Position numbers and translations under genes: made by a program. The notes below the pieces were generated by a model. The model was not told where the DNA came from. It searched no databases and saw only the letters and a list, made by a program, of their open reading frames with translations. DNA of 64,000 nt from Anaeramoeba flamelloides (taxonomy: Eukaryota; Metamonada; Anaeramoebidae). The stretch covers positions 1,922,001 through 1,986,000 of the forward strand of contig JANTQA010000048.1 of the NCBI GenBank assembly GCA_027625915.1, written 5' to 3'. Shown piece after piece: positions 49,328 to 62,412 of the stretch. How positions within the stretch are numbered: the first letter of the stretch is position 1; every line of letters starts with the position of its first letter.

Positions 49328-50746
49328 GTGAATAATTCAAACCGTCTTTCTAATATTTCTATAACTTTTTTTGAAAATATGAATTTTATTTTAACTTTAA
49401 CATCATATTATTTTAAAAATAAAACAAAAAAAGATTCTTATTTATTTATTTTTTATTTATAGATTACAAATTAATTTGTTACAATTTTTTTCAAAAATTT
49501 AAGTTTAACAATCCATTTTATGTTAAGAAATAATTTAGACAGTTAATCATAACACATATAAACTTTGTTTCAGTCAAAGTGGCGCAACATATTTTCCCAA
49601 TATCAATTATTTTTTAGAATTGACCTTTGAAGTATAAAATGGAAATAAATAGAATCATTTAAATCTGAAGAATATTTGATATAAATACCATTTCAAAAAT
49701 TGTGACGCAATGAATTATTAAATTTGGAAAAAAAAAAATTATACTTTAGTATTGAAGAACAATTAATGATTAAATCTGATTTGTAATTCACTTTTAAGTC
49801 ATTCTAAAGATATAAAAATCTAATATTTTTAAAAATAAAAAAAAAAAAAAATCAAAACCTAAAAAAACGTTAGTCACAATTTTTGAAAAATGAGTATTAC
49901 CGATTTTTAATTACTGAACTTTCATCTAAAAAAAGTTTAACAGGGATATTTTTTATGAATAATTAAATTCATTTTAAAAGACATTACATAGTTGAAATTT
50001 TCATGGTGATTATTTGTCTTTTCGAAGAACTTTTTTTTTTCCATTTTACCTTTTAAAAAAAAAAAAAAAGAAAAAAAAAGAAAAAATACAAAGAAAAAGA
50101 AGAAGAAAAAAAAAGAAAAAGTAACACCAAAATTTGCAAAATGAGAAAAAATGATTCTGATCGAATAATTTGAAAATATTTTTTGATAAGAATAATGAAA
50201 TAAGCGCTCAAAACAGCTTCTATTAAAATTATAAAGTTAGTCAACGCCTTTCAAAAATATTTTTATCAAGAAATTATTTTGTAATGGTACTTTTACATTT
50301 CAAAATTATACTTTGTAAAGAAATAACAATAAGTTATTCATATTTTACTATCCTATTATATCTCTTTTTAATAATTTATCTATTTTTTTTTTTTTTAAAG
50401 TTTCTAGAAAACAATTGAATAATAGAATTCATTGCGTGACATTTAAAACCTTAAAATGAAATTAAAAATAGAATGGGGGTAGAAAAGAAATAAAAAATAA
50501 AAAATAAAATTAACAAATAATTGAATTTTTTATTGTAATTTAAATAATAAAAGTAATTCTTTCTTTTCTTAAATTTTATTTTATTGTTTTTGAGGATATT
50601 TCCATTGTTTATTTTTAATTAAACAATATAACTCTTTCGTATTAATAACAAAGGGGGTGTATTATTTAATAATAATTTCAAATAAGTTATTAATATGTTC
50701 ATTATACAAAGAATAATAACATTACAAAAAATATAAAATTAAAAAA
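49328..50746. other. Intergenic region between RAD51C and BTB genes
   Basis: The two genes converge here. Repeat K copy 2 occupies 49693-50441; the remainder is A/T-rich and should hold both 3' ends. The frame at 50053-50244 is a Phe/Lys-rich shadow in the repeat. Confidence 0.7.
49693..50441 (+). repeat. Dispersed repeat K, copy 2, with terminal inverted repeats
   Basis: Matches K copies 1 and 3 over about 550 bp. This copy alone shows inverted ends: TGTGACGCAATGAATTATT (49701-49719) and AATAGAATTCATTGCGTGAC (50421-50440). K may therefore be a TIR transposon whose ends are worn in the other copies. Confidence 0.6.
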
Positions 50747-51116
50747 TTAATGAAAAGAGGTATATTCGAGTGCATTGCAAATCAAAGTTTGGCCATCTGT
50801 GTTAACATCCCAAAAATCAAATCTGCATCTTGAAGAAACTGGGAAAAAATTGAGTTCAACTACTCTCCCATATTTGGAATTTATTTGTTTTTCGGCTACC
50901 AGTGGGATTCCGTCATTCCAAGAGGCTATCAAATTTACACATTTATTTAGTTTTACATTTGATCTATTTAGAAATAAAAAAAAAATAAATAAAAAAGGTA
51001 TATAAATAATCATTTGGAATCAAAAGTAAATATTAAAATTGGATCATAGGTGGTGTGTGAATTAAGATATTTAATGTAAATTTTTAATCTCCCGTGTGTA
51101 CTATGTTTTTTTCCTT

Positions 51117-51160
<44 letters not shown>

Positions 51161-54100
51161 TTTCAAAAATAAGAACGGGGCCTACAATTTAAAACCCAAT
51201 GAATTTATCCTATTTGTATTCAAACTAAATACTAAAATACTTTTTTATATATTCTCAACGTTTATAAAATCATATTTTTCAATTTAGTCTTGATCACACA
51301 TTCTTTGTTTTGTTTCAAAAAACTTGATGATCAAACAACTTTAAATTCAAAATGGGTATTTACTTCAAAATTCAATATTTTTTCAATGAATTAAACAAGG
51401 TCTTCATATTTAAACTTATCCTCATTGCACATTATAGATTTTTTTGTTGATAATAAAAAATATTAGATAAATTTTTCAATAAATTACTAATGACAAAAGG
51501 TGTAAAATGTGGTTTTAAAAATAGTCCTTGTTTTGTTTTTTTTATATTTGTCGGGGTTTTATTTTATGTTAAAGGGGGTTTTGATAATGTTTGTTTCAAT
51601 TATACATTAATATGTTTCTATATATATATCTGTCTAAGAATAGAAATATATCTTGGTTTTTTTTTTTTTTGACATTCAATATGAAATTTTTTTTTTTCCC
51701 AATATTTAAATTATTATGTTATCTTATATTCGAGTATTTATTTTCTGTCGACTGTTCATTTTTTATTTTTTAAGATTGTGTATATTGAATTTTATATAAT
51801 ATTTAATTTGTTATTTAGCAACAAAGATCTAAAATATCTATTTTTTTGAGAGAAACAATAACTTCTCAGTAAATTTCCAGACTTGCAATCAGAAGATCAG
51901 GAAGTTTAATTCTCGTTACCGCATTATTTTTGTATGTTTATCATTTTCTCGAAAAAAAAAAAAAAAAAACAATCAAAAACAAAATTTTAATTAAAAATCG
52001 GACTTATACTTCATAAAACCGATAATTCTTTTAAGGAATCATCTGACCAATTCGAATGTTTTTGACTATTATAAAAATCGAACTTTAATACGAATTTGAA
52101 TAAAATCTCTCTCAATTTAAGGGATGGTTATGATTCGTGAGAGAATGGTGCAAATTCTCTTTTTCACTGGATTCGACATCATCTCAAATTCATATTAAGT
52201 TTTCGGAAAGTTTATTAGAGTTCTGTAGATTACTAGCTTTTTTTAAAAAAAGTAAAAAAAAATCAAAAAAATAGAATAAAATCTTTGACGTTATTTTATT
52301 CTTCAAATTACGGAAAACCTAATGGTTAAAGATGAACTTTTAGTTACCATTTTTTTATTGGAAAAAAAAGCAACAAAAATCTAGTTTTTTTTTTTTTTGG
52401 AATTTAAAATAAAAATATGAAATTTTTAATTGTTTAATTGTTTCTGAAACTATGCACATATACAAATAGATAGAATTTAATTTTATTCTTAAAAATTAAT
52501 TCATTTCCAACCATTTACTATTTTGTTGTTAATGATAAACAATTGACCATCAAAATAAAAATCAAGTAATTTAACTGTTATTAATAGCATTATATATATA
52601 TATATATTGATTAGTGTATAAACAACTTAAAATTATTATGAATAAAAGTATCATTATTAACTTTTTCTAAATGAATGAAAATTTTATCAATTTTTTTTTT
52701 CACACTCTTTCTCATGTTTTTTGTTGGGATTTCTGTCTGGGTATATAAATTATCAATAATATTAAAAAAGAAAAATTAAAAATGTAAAAAAAAATAATAA
52801 AATAAATAAATACCTATAAGAACTTCTTCCGCCAGAAAGTTTACTAACGCCATTCATAATTGGGTGTTTACGATCAAAATTGCCAAGCTTTTTTGATCTT
52901 CCATAATTTTTGCTTCCAGGAAGGAAAGGTAAGAAATTTTTTGTAAAAATTTTTCCTTTTATCTGTAAACTTTTTTCTGAGCTTTGAGTTTCCCTGTGAT
53001 TAATTTGATTATTCACAGTATTAGTATTATTATTGATAATGGTATTATCATTATTATCGATCTCATTTTCAATATTGATATTGTTGTTCTCATCATTGTT
53101 GTCAATTTCATTATCATCATCGTTATCGTTATCATTATTATTATTATTATTATTATTTTCGTTTCTGTTCCCAGTAAGCTCCCTTCCATTGCCCGGTGCT
53201 TCGGTTGCAAATGTGGCCACAACCAGCCCTCTGCCATTTTTTACATATTTTGATAAAATATCTCCAAATTTGATCGAATCAAAATAATTCATTTGTGAAA
53301 ACGTAAATAACGCATCATATTTGATAAGTTTAGAATAACTTGGTGTCCCTTGCTCACATCTAAAAACGTCGACCTTTTCAAAGCCGCCAGATTTGATATG
53401 TGTTTTCACATCATACAACCAATTTGAATTTGATTCAGCGCTAAGTAATAAGATTTTGATTTTTTTGCGGGGCTTTGGTGATCTAAACCGAGGCGCATAT
53501 GTTTGCCCAATAATTTCTAGACAGTGTTTAATTAATTCTTTTTTGGGTACAAGGTTTGTAGACATTACTTCAAATAAATCTTCACCAGACATTAAGGAAA
53601 AATTAATTTTTGAAACAATTTTCATGAGCAAACTACTTTGTTCTTTTTGGTTTTTATTTTCTATTTGATTAGAAAAATTGATTTTAATACGGTTACTTCT
53701 GCTCTTCTTGTTCTTGTTCTTGTTATTGTTATTGTTATTGTTCTTGTTCTTGTTGTTTTCCTTGTTCTTTTTTTTGTCGTTATTGTCATCAGTCTTTTTC
53801 TGAGAATTCTGATTATTAATCGTCAGTTGTCCATTCTTTGTTTTCTTGAAAAAGTCTTTTCCCCATTTGACACAAATCCTAAACAATTCAATTTCTTTCA
53901 CACCAATTAATTTTTCAAGAGACATTATTTTTTTTACTGTTTCCATCGAGAGGGAACTAAAATCCTTGTCAATTGTCAAGATCTTATGAGCATTTTGTTC
54001 GAGATATTTTGAGCATTTGTCTTGCAAAATTGAAGAGTTTGCATAGATCGCATGCTCCAGGAGTAAACAGCAATTCTCAATTGTAATTTGCGATACAAGC

Positions 54101-54486
54101 CATAAGGAACTAATATTTTTCAAATCAAGAAGCTCATACCTTTCTGATGCGTGCAATACACCCACTGCATTGTCACAATTTAATTCAACCTCCTGGGTGT
54201 AACAATACTGCAATAAGCACTCAAAAACTTTTGGGTGAAGATCAGGAATCAGAATCGGGTTGTCTTTATTATTTACTTTTGCTTCTTGAAAATTTCCATA
54301 CAGTTGGACAGACCAGACCTTGCTTGTTGTCGCTAAAATAAATTTGTGTGCAAAAAACAGTGTTTCGTTCTTCTCGTCGCCAACTAGAAAGGTGATGTCA
54401 GACAATTTTGAATTGTTGATAAATTTGGAATATTTTTCACGGAGTTTGTGATCAGATTTATTTGTTGGTATTATTAAAGCTGCCAT
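50747..54486 (-). CDS. BTB/BACK protein with ThuA/GATase-like C-terminal domain
   Basis: Two exons on the minus strand: 54486-52811 and 50963-50747, split by an 1847-bp intron (phase 2). The junction gives GGRSSYR/SNVKLNKCVN and continues with LIASWNDGIPLVAEK and RVVELNFFPVSS; 630 residues. The BTB/POZ domain (about 25-130; LSDITFLVGD, FAHKFILATTSKV, FECLLQYCYTQEVEL, ASERYELLDLK) normally mediates dimerisation and cullin-3 binding, and a BACK-like helical part follows (about 130-210). After an Asn/Lys-rich linker comes an alpha/beta domain (about 345-630) with KILLLSAESN, YDALFTFSQ, GDILSKYVKNGRGLVVATFAT and HPIMNGVS. It resembles trehalose-utilisation/class I glutamine-amidotransferase folds, with an Asn/Asp-rich insert. 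The catalytic Cys of amidotransferases is not apparent, so I expect a binding or scaffold role. The fold assignment is inference. Confidence 0.8.
51118..51154. repeat. (TA)n microsatellite
   Basis: Long TA run in the BTB-gene intron. Confidence 0.9.
51858..51930 (+). pseudogene. Possible tRNA-like remnant
   Basis: Contains a CTTGCAA heptamer placed like an anticodon loop (anticodon TGC), and 20-odd bases later AGTTTAATTCT, which resembles a B box / T-loop. Only three of five anticodon-stem pairs form and no matching acceptor stem is visible, so it is at best a decayed tRNA or the head of a tRNA-derived short repeat. Confidence 0.25.
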
Positions 54487-55675
54487 TTTTTGTTTTTTGT
54501 GAATATTTTTTTTGTTTAAATACGGTAGAGGATGGTTCTTTCAATTTTTTTTTTTTGTTTTGGGGTGTAGGTTGTGTTTTTTTGGAGTAACAAATTAATT
54601 ATTTTGAAGGGTATTGAAAAAATAATAAACAAAATCCAAAAATCAATCAAAAAAAAAAAATAACTTTGGTCAAAAAACTATTAAAAGTGAACTATTGTAT
54701 TAAAGTACGGTTACTTGATGGAAATGATTTTTTTTTGTTTTACTTGAAAATGAAATCAGAAGTTTGGGTTTTTTTTTTTGAAATGTGTTTGTGAAATAAA
54801 ATCTCTCTTTGAGAGTTAATTTTGAGATTCTATTCAAACTGAGTTGACTTTAAAAATCAGTCCCAGAAAAGCTGTTTTGTAAAATAAAATAATATTTTTT
54901 TCACACGTGTGTTTGAAAAAATTGTTCTTCATTCAATTGTCTTTGATTTTTTTTTCAATTTGAAAAAGCTCAGTGGTTTTATTCAGTTTTTCGACTATTT
55001 GGTTTTAATTTCAGCTTTTTTCTTCCTTGTAATTTATTTTCTTTCAAAATTCTATTTGAGTTATAACAGTGAGGTGAACTCTTTTGTTTGTTGATTTTAA
55101 TGACGAACATTTGAAATTGAAAGCGGGTATTATTTCAATTAATTAACTTTTTTCTAATTCTGAAATCTTGGTTTTCAATTAGAGTTTTGAGTTCAGGATC
55201 AATTGACCAACATGTGCCACAAAAAGGGTATCAAGCAAATAAAGAGAGGTGAAAAATCATATCTCTTTCTTTGAAATCCCAATTTGTAAGAAGAAAAAGG
55301 AAGATGAAGTGAAAAATTGTTCCCATTTCTTCTTTAAATACCAATATTTATTCAAGTCAAGAAAATTTAGCAAGTTATTGAATAACAATCATCATAGTTA
55401 GCCCAAACCAAGAGGTGTTCAATAAAACAACAAGGTTATTGGAATTAAAGAAATAAATCCAGACAAATCTCATATTTTTGAATTCTTTTGTGACTGTTGG
55501 AAGTAATTCAAAAAACAGTTGAAAAGAAACAAGAAATAAAAAATAACATACTTTTCATAAAAACAATTTTAAATGTACCTCCAATTCCCAAAAGTTAAAA
55601 CAAAGGAATTTTATTACGAAAGGATTCCAAAAAAAAAAATACTTTTTTTCATTTTTTATTTTTTTTTTTGTTAAA
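54487..55675. other. Divergent intergenic region between BTB and CS-Sel1 genes
   Basis: 1.2 kb separating two genes transcribed away from each other, so it should carry both promoters. T-rich stretches lie just before each start codon. I see no defined motif and no gene; the 61-codon frame at 54909-55094 is not convincing. Confidence 0.6.
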
Positions 55676-58600
55676 ATGAAAAAAGCTGCCGAATACAAAT
55701 TTGAAGACAACGAAGGGTATGTAAGTATAAAATACAAACCAGACAAGTTAGTCAGTGAGGAGTCTATAAACATCAAATTTTTTGATACTGCTATCAGCGG
55801 ACAGATCGAAGACAACACACCTTTTGTTCATGGAAAGCTATTTGATAAAATAAATGTTGAGGAAAGCTTTTGGGAATTGGAAAAAAAAGGAACCATTAAC
55901 ATTACCTGCTTTAAGGACACAGAAACGAAATGGGAGTGTCCAATAATTGACACATACCATGAATTTCTTGATGCACACTCTAGCTATTTGATCTCTCAAT
56001 ATTTTGCAAATCAAAAAAATTACAAGGCAGCGCTTCCTTTCCTTGATCAGGCTGCAAAAAAGAATCACTACACTGCCAATTATCAATTGGGCTCAATCTA
56101 TTATTTTGAAGAAATGGGCTGGGAAGTTCAGATAAATGAAAAAAAGGCTCTTAAATATTTGAAAGTTGCAGTTGAGCTAGGCAATGGGCAATCGGCCTAT
56201 TTGTAAGTGATAATAATCCCACCCATAATTTTTTTTTTTTTTTTCCTTTTTCTTTTATCTTGAGGAACATGACGAATTTTCACATTACCAATTCCAAAAA
56301 CTAAAATACACTTTAAATTTAGTTTCCAAACATACTTCAAGTTCAAGCTTTCCTTTCTGTTTTATTAATTTCTGGGATCTCGTTCCATACCTTGCTGTCT
56401 GCTGAATTAATCTAATTGGTTAAAAATTTCATCTCATTTTCTTTTGATTGGAATTTGTTTGAAATGATTGGGTTGATCTTAAAATCAAAATCAAACCAAC
56501 AATCTTAATTAACTTGATAAAAAGCCATTCTAAAAGTAAAAAATAACATTTATTTCTTTGTAAAACCCAAAGTTTTAAAGATGAATTCAAAAAAAGTTTC
56601 AGCCTTTTGGGTTCAATTTCCATTTTTTTCGATCTTGTAAGCCAACTTTCAAGAAACAAATTGTTCCAACGACAGTTTTGTTGTCAACTAGTTTACAAGT
56701 TTTTTTTGTAATTTAAACAAGTAAAATTCTTTCTTCAAAGTTTCGAAAAAACATTTTCAAAAATAGGAAAGAGGACCAAAATGTAATTAAAAACATTTTT
56801 GTGATTTTATCAGTAATGCAGAAGTGCGAAACGAAGATTTTTTGAATTATTTTTCACCGATCAATGAAAATATGTGAAATGAAATTACTCAAATCGAAAT
56901 AATATCTATTGGTAAACTCTTAAATCCAATTTCACATGAAGAAAAACCATCAAAAATACAAAAAAGTCAATTTTACTGATGTTTACTCTTGAAATTCAAA
57001 TTTGGGGAAAAAAGAAAATGCTTAAATTTTGGTTTAATGTGATGCTTTGAATTCTATTTTGATTCCAATATTCAGTCGAATTTTTGGACTTGGTATTGGT
57101 TTTTGTTTTTAAATGAAGGGGAAAATAAGTTAAAAATATTTGAAAATGAGAAAATTTACTGCTATTTTACAATTAAAATCGATTTGAAAAAATTTTTTTA
57201 CTTGAAACTATTTTTCCAGGATGGAAATATTCAAAAGCACAAATAGAAAAGAAAAAAATTGTATGTATGATAAAAATAGGGTAAAAACAAAAAATTACAA
57301 CTTATACAACAATCATTCTACTTTAGATATTATTGAGAGATATCAAACATTTTTTCTGAAATAACCATTCTAAAAGAAAATAATTGAAAAAATTTGTATC
57401 GAAGATTTCATTAAAAATAATAAAAAATTAAAGAATAATATTTGTTATTATCAAGTCAAAATGTATAGTTATCCAAAATATCAAAAGTTAACAAATTGTT
57501 GGAAGATTAGTTAAGCCCAGAAAAGATTCTTAATATAAGTTAATATAATTGAGACCGTAGTGCCGAGATACATTAACAAATACTGAGATGAGTTGAAGAG
57601 TATTATTTTGACAACTTTTTTATAACTTTTGAAATTGAAGGGATAACTTCCTAAGCCGATTACCTGATAATTTAAGTTAATTCACAGAAAAAGAATAATG
57701 CATAAGATATAAAAACACAAATAAACGAAACTCAAAACAAAGTGAACCAACAGGTTTTTTAATTGTGAAAATTAACAGAATAAAAGAAAATAACAAAAAT
57801 CACAGAAATCACAGAAATCACAGAAATCACAAAAATCACAGAAACTGAAAAAGAAAAGATGTTTTGTAATTAAAGGAAGAAACAATAGAGCATTGATATT
57901 AAAATAAAGCTTTAACCACAACAACAATTTCCACAATACTCTATCACCATCAAGGCTTTTCTTTATATATAAATTAATAAATATTTTGTGAAAAGTTTAA
58001 CTATTTTTGAATTCAAAACAAGAAGCTAATTGGACCCCAATATCAAAGGGGATCTGGATTGCCTTTATTGGTTTAACTTGGTAATACGTAAATACTAAAT
58101 TATTCTTTGGCTTTAATAGGCTTTTGTAATTTTAATAGATTTTTTCTTTTCATTACATTATATTTTCATTTTTAGGTTTCTGTGATTTCTGTGATTTCTG
58201 TGATTTCTGTGATTTCTGTGATTTCCATGATTTTTTTAAGTTAAATAATCAAAAAACATTTTTTGCTTTGTTTCTTTTTTCACTTTATGTAAAACAATAA
58301 TGTAACAATCAAGATCTTTAATGTATATTTTTGTCAACTCTCTATTTTCTTTTTCTTCTCAAAAGCATTTTCAAATCTTTTTCCAACCAATTCTTGGACT
58401 TGTTCAGTATTTTATTTGATACACTGACTTTATTACTTTTCAATCAATTCTTGAGATGAAATTAGTTTTTCTTTTTGAGATATCTAAAAAGCAAAAAGTA
58501 GTAAAAAAAAATGAAATGAAAAGTTTTTTAAATCAAACTTTTAGACTTTTTAATAAAAACACTCGGGATATCTCTCGGATAATACTCCCAAGTTGGTGAC

Positions 58601-61504
58601 ATGCTTGTTTTTACTTAGTTTATCTTTGTGCGCACAAACCTTCAGTGGCACTTTAAATACCATAGCTGATAAATAGAGTACAAATTTAATTGTAGATATT
58701 AACTGAATGTATTTATATCATCTTTTTGATCTATATTAAACAAAAAATTAAAAAGAAAACCCATTTTTTATAAAAACAAATCAATAACCTTAAAGACAAT
58801 ATTTAATTCCATATTAACCAAAAATATCTTTACTTTTTTTTTTTTTTAATTGAAAATTTCTTTTTTTATTGTAAAAATTCTAAAAATAATTTTAATAAAT
58901 TCATTATTAATAAAATCTAATTTTTATTTTCAAAATTTCAAAGGATCGGAATTTCCTATCAAAAAGGGTATGGATGTGAAATTAATTATAGAACAGCTTT
59001 AGAGTATTATAAGAGAGCACTTGAATTAAAATGTTTTGATGTTTATAATCCAATGGGTGAAATTTATTATAAAGGAGGATATGGAATAGAACAAGATTTT
59101 AAAATTGCTTTTGATTATTTTAAGCTTGCCTCGCAACACAGCTCTGTTGACGCAATGATCCAACTTGGTATTTTTATATTTTTATTTTTATTTATTTTTT
59201 TATGATTATTAATTTTTTCTTTTTCTTCACACAAATTAATAAAACAAAATCAAAAAAAAACAAAAAAAAAAAAAAAACAAAAAAAAAAAAATATTGATTT
59301 TATCTTTTAAATATAAAACCAATAAATCGTTGAGAATGTAAAATGATATTAACTATGATCATTAATTTTCATATGAAAAATCCTAAATAAAAATATCTCC
59401 TAGTAACTTAATACAAATAAAAATTTGAAAGAAAAACAAATAATAATTTGAGAATTCATTTAAATCACAAACAAATGAGAACTGTGGTTTGATTGGAAAC
59501 AAAATAAATTTTTAAAAAGTTGTTATTATAAAATTTCATAAAATGTTATTACATTTTTTTAAAAGTTTATAGGATGTGTTAAAACTTGTTGAAATTAGAA
59601 TTTTATAAATTTTCTTATAAACCCCATTCCAAAAATTTGGACAAACCCAAAATCAAAAATAAGCAAAAAAAAAAACCACAATTTATTATATATTTCCAAA
59701 TGTAATATAAAACCACATTTAAGTTCACTAGTATTAATATTTTTATAAGTAATCATTTTCATCCAAAAAAAAGAAAAAAATATAAAACCAAAAAATAAAA
59801 ATTGGTGTGTATAAAATAATGAAATGAGGGGAACAAAAAATGTGATTTGATAAATTTGTTGAAATTTCACTAACAATTGTTGATCGATCAAATGATAAGA
59901 TACCATCGACCAATTGTATGGATTTTCCAATTTAAAAAACCCAACACTAACCTTCTATCAACCATCGAAAAAAAATTCCAGATCTAACCAAACAGATTAG
60001 GTAACTGCAAAAAAGGAAATGAAAACAAAACAAAAAAGACAAAAAATGAAATAGTTTATAAAATCAAAATTATTCCCCAATTGAATGTAGAGTGTAGTAT
60101 TATTATTCTTTCAACTGTTTAAACTGTGTCCAAATTTTTGGAATTTAGTTTAGTTTTATGAGAAATATATCAAAATTAAAATATAATGAATTGGTTGTTC
60201 AGTGTTAAGTATTAGAGAAAAAATACTTTATCTGTTAAAAGAGAGAATTCTGAAGTGACTAAATCCGTAACTTCGAATTCAAAGAGTGGATAAACACAAT
60301 TGTTAAAAGAACCTTTTAATTACAGTCATTAGAAGTATTTTAAACTTAATTTAGTTTTCTAAAAATTAAAATTCAAACATTTTTTTGTTTTCTTACAAGA
60401 ATATTTTTGTATAATTCTTTTTCTTTTCTTTTTAGGATATCGATTTTCAATAATTTCTCGTGCAAGATCTGATAAACTATTGGAAAAAATTTTGTGATCT
60501 CAAATTAAAAAAATCAAAAAAAATTGCCCTAAAAACATTCAAAAATTTAATGTTTTTCAAAATCGGAATTGTGAAAAAATTAAATATTTCTTTAATGGAC
60601 AATTCCTGTATTTTTTTTGGAAAAAAATTCAATTTAATAAAAGAAAAAGAAAAAGAAAAAGAAAAAAGAAAAAAGATAGCAAGTATTGGGAAAATGCTAA
60701 AAAAAATGAATTTACTGTTAAAGTCATTCATAAAAGTATTCCAAACAATTACATGTCAACAATTAAATTACTTGGGTAATCTAAAAACGGATTCGAATTT
60801 AATTGGGAATAACCAGTTTGAGATCTTTTTTTGAAAAAAAATATTTTTTACCAAAATAAAACTGCTAAAATTACAATAACCAAGTTTCAAATTCTCAAAA
60901 TTAAAACAAATGTCCTTATACTTACGTTTTCTAATTATTTTGATTCATGATTTTATACCACCTTTTTAATAATTGGGATTTTCATTTGAAAAAGTTCAAC
61001 AGGAACCGGTTTAAAAGGTTTATTTTTTTAATCAGAGAAGGAATTTTCAACAAAAAAGCACATTTTGAAAAGTCAAATACCAATTACAAAAGATTTCTGA
61101 TAGTAAACTCTATTTCACTCAAAGGTATCCCATCCAAAAATGAAAAAGTCACTTTATTTTTAAGAATCAACCAAACTTAGATTGTTTAGAAATACGAGAA
61201 ACAATAAACTTCTTATAAGAGTCCATAATTATAAAAGAAAAGCCTGAACAAACCATAAATTTCAAAAAAAAAAAAATGTAACTATAAAAAAAATTATTTG
61301 GGACCAATTCATTGGAACTTCTCGTGCAAAATTCTCAATTTCTTTAGGAAATTAAAATTGTTGATAATAATGTTTTTTTACTTGTAAATGTATGAATTTT
61401 AAAAGATCATACAAAGCATAACTTTTCTTAATGTTTATTTGGTTTTTCAAACATTTTTTTTTTCAAAGTTAATTGTTAAAAAAAGAAAGAAAAAAGAAAA
61501 GAAG

Positions 61505-61540
<36 letters not shown>

Positions 61541-62380
61541 AAAATGAGAAAAAATGATTTTGATCTTAAAATTGAAAATTTTAGTTTGATAAGAGGAATG
61601 AATTAAACTCATAGAATGTCTTCTATTTCTTCAATAAAACTGGGGACCTTTGACTGAAAAAGAGTCTAGATCAGAGTTAAAGTAATTATTTTTTGAAAAA
61701 AATATTTTGGTTTCAAATACAGGATTTGTCACGAAAAACATAGAATGAAAAAAAAATCTCAAGAATAACATTTACATTGAAGTAATTTACAAAGTTAAAT
61801 TCAAAAAATTTTCATCAATTACAAATTGATTTTTATAATTTCAAAATAAATAAAAAAATAAATTAATTTTTCAAAAGTAAACCAAAGTTTAAAAAGCCTT
61901 CTTACAACAATCAAGAAAAAACAAGTTTTAATGTTTAATCAAAAGTATTGTTTAACTCTTCTCAAAAATTACAATTTAATATCAAAAAAAGAACTTTTTG
62001 AAAAAATACTAATTTGGGAAAAGTTAGAATATATAATTTTTTATCAAAATTTAAAATTGATTAATATTTGTTAAATTATAAATAATAATTTACAATTTAT
62101 TCTATTTTATTTTATTATGAATATGATTTTTATTCTCATTATCTTTTGGAATTATTATAAAGGAAAAATGTATATTTTTGGGAAAGGGACTGAAAGAAAT
62201 TTCGATCAAGCACAAAAATATTTTACACAAGCAACTGAAATAAACCCAAGCGTTAAAATTGATAATCATATTTTAATAATTTTACAAAGAGGACAAAAAG
62301 AATATGAAAATGATTTGGAAAATGATTATATACAAGATGATATTGATAGTGATTCAGAACAACACATTTTTTCAATTTAC

Positions 62381-62412
<32 letters not shown>

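Larger units (their letters stand above)
50964..52810 (-). other. 1.85 kb intron of the BTB gene
   Basis: Donor GTATTT, acceptor AAATAG on the minus strand. It contains (TA)n tracts (about 51118-51154 and 52591-52608), a tRNA-like fragment (about 51858-51930) and otherwise A/T-rich DNA. Frames at 51490-51672 and 51591-51773 are not supported. No family repeat was recognised in it. Confidence 0.75.
59168..62162 (+). other. 3.0 kb second intron of the CS-Sel1 gene
   Basis: Phase 1 intron, GTATTT donor, ATAAAG acceptor. It contains M copy 3 (59620-60150), a possible decayed or alternative exon (60436-60834) and J copy 2 (61099-61668). Confidence 0.78.

Noticed and set aside
57796-57843. CRISPR-like array of 9-base repeats
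   Set aside because: Units are directly adjacent without spacers, and the genome is eukaryotic; it is a minisatellite.
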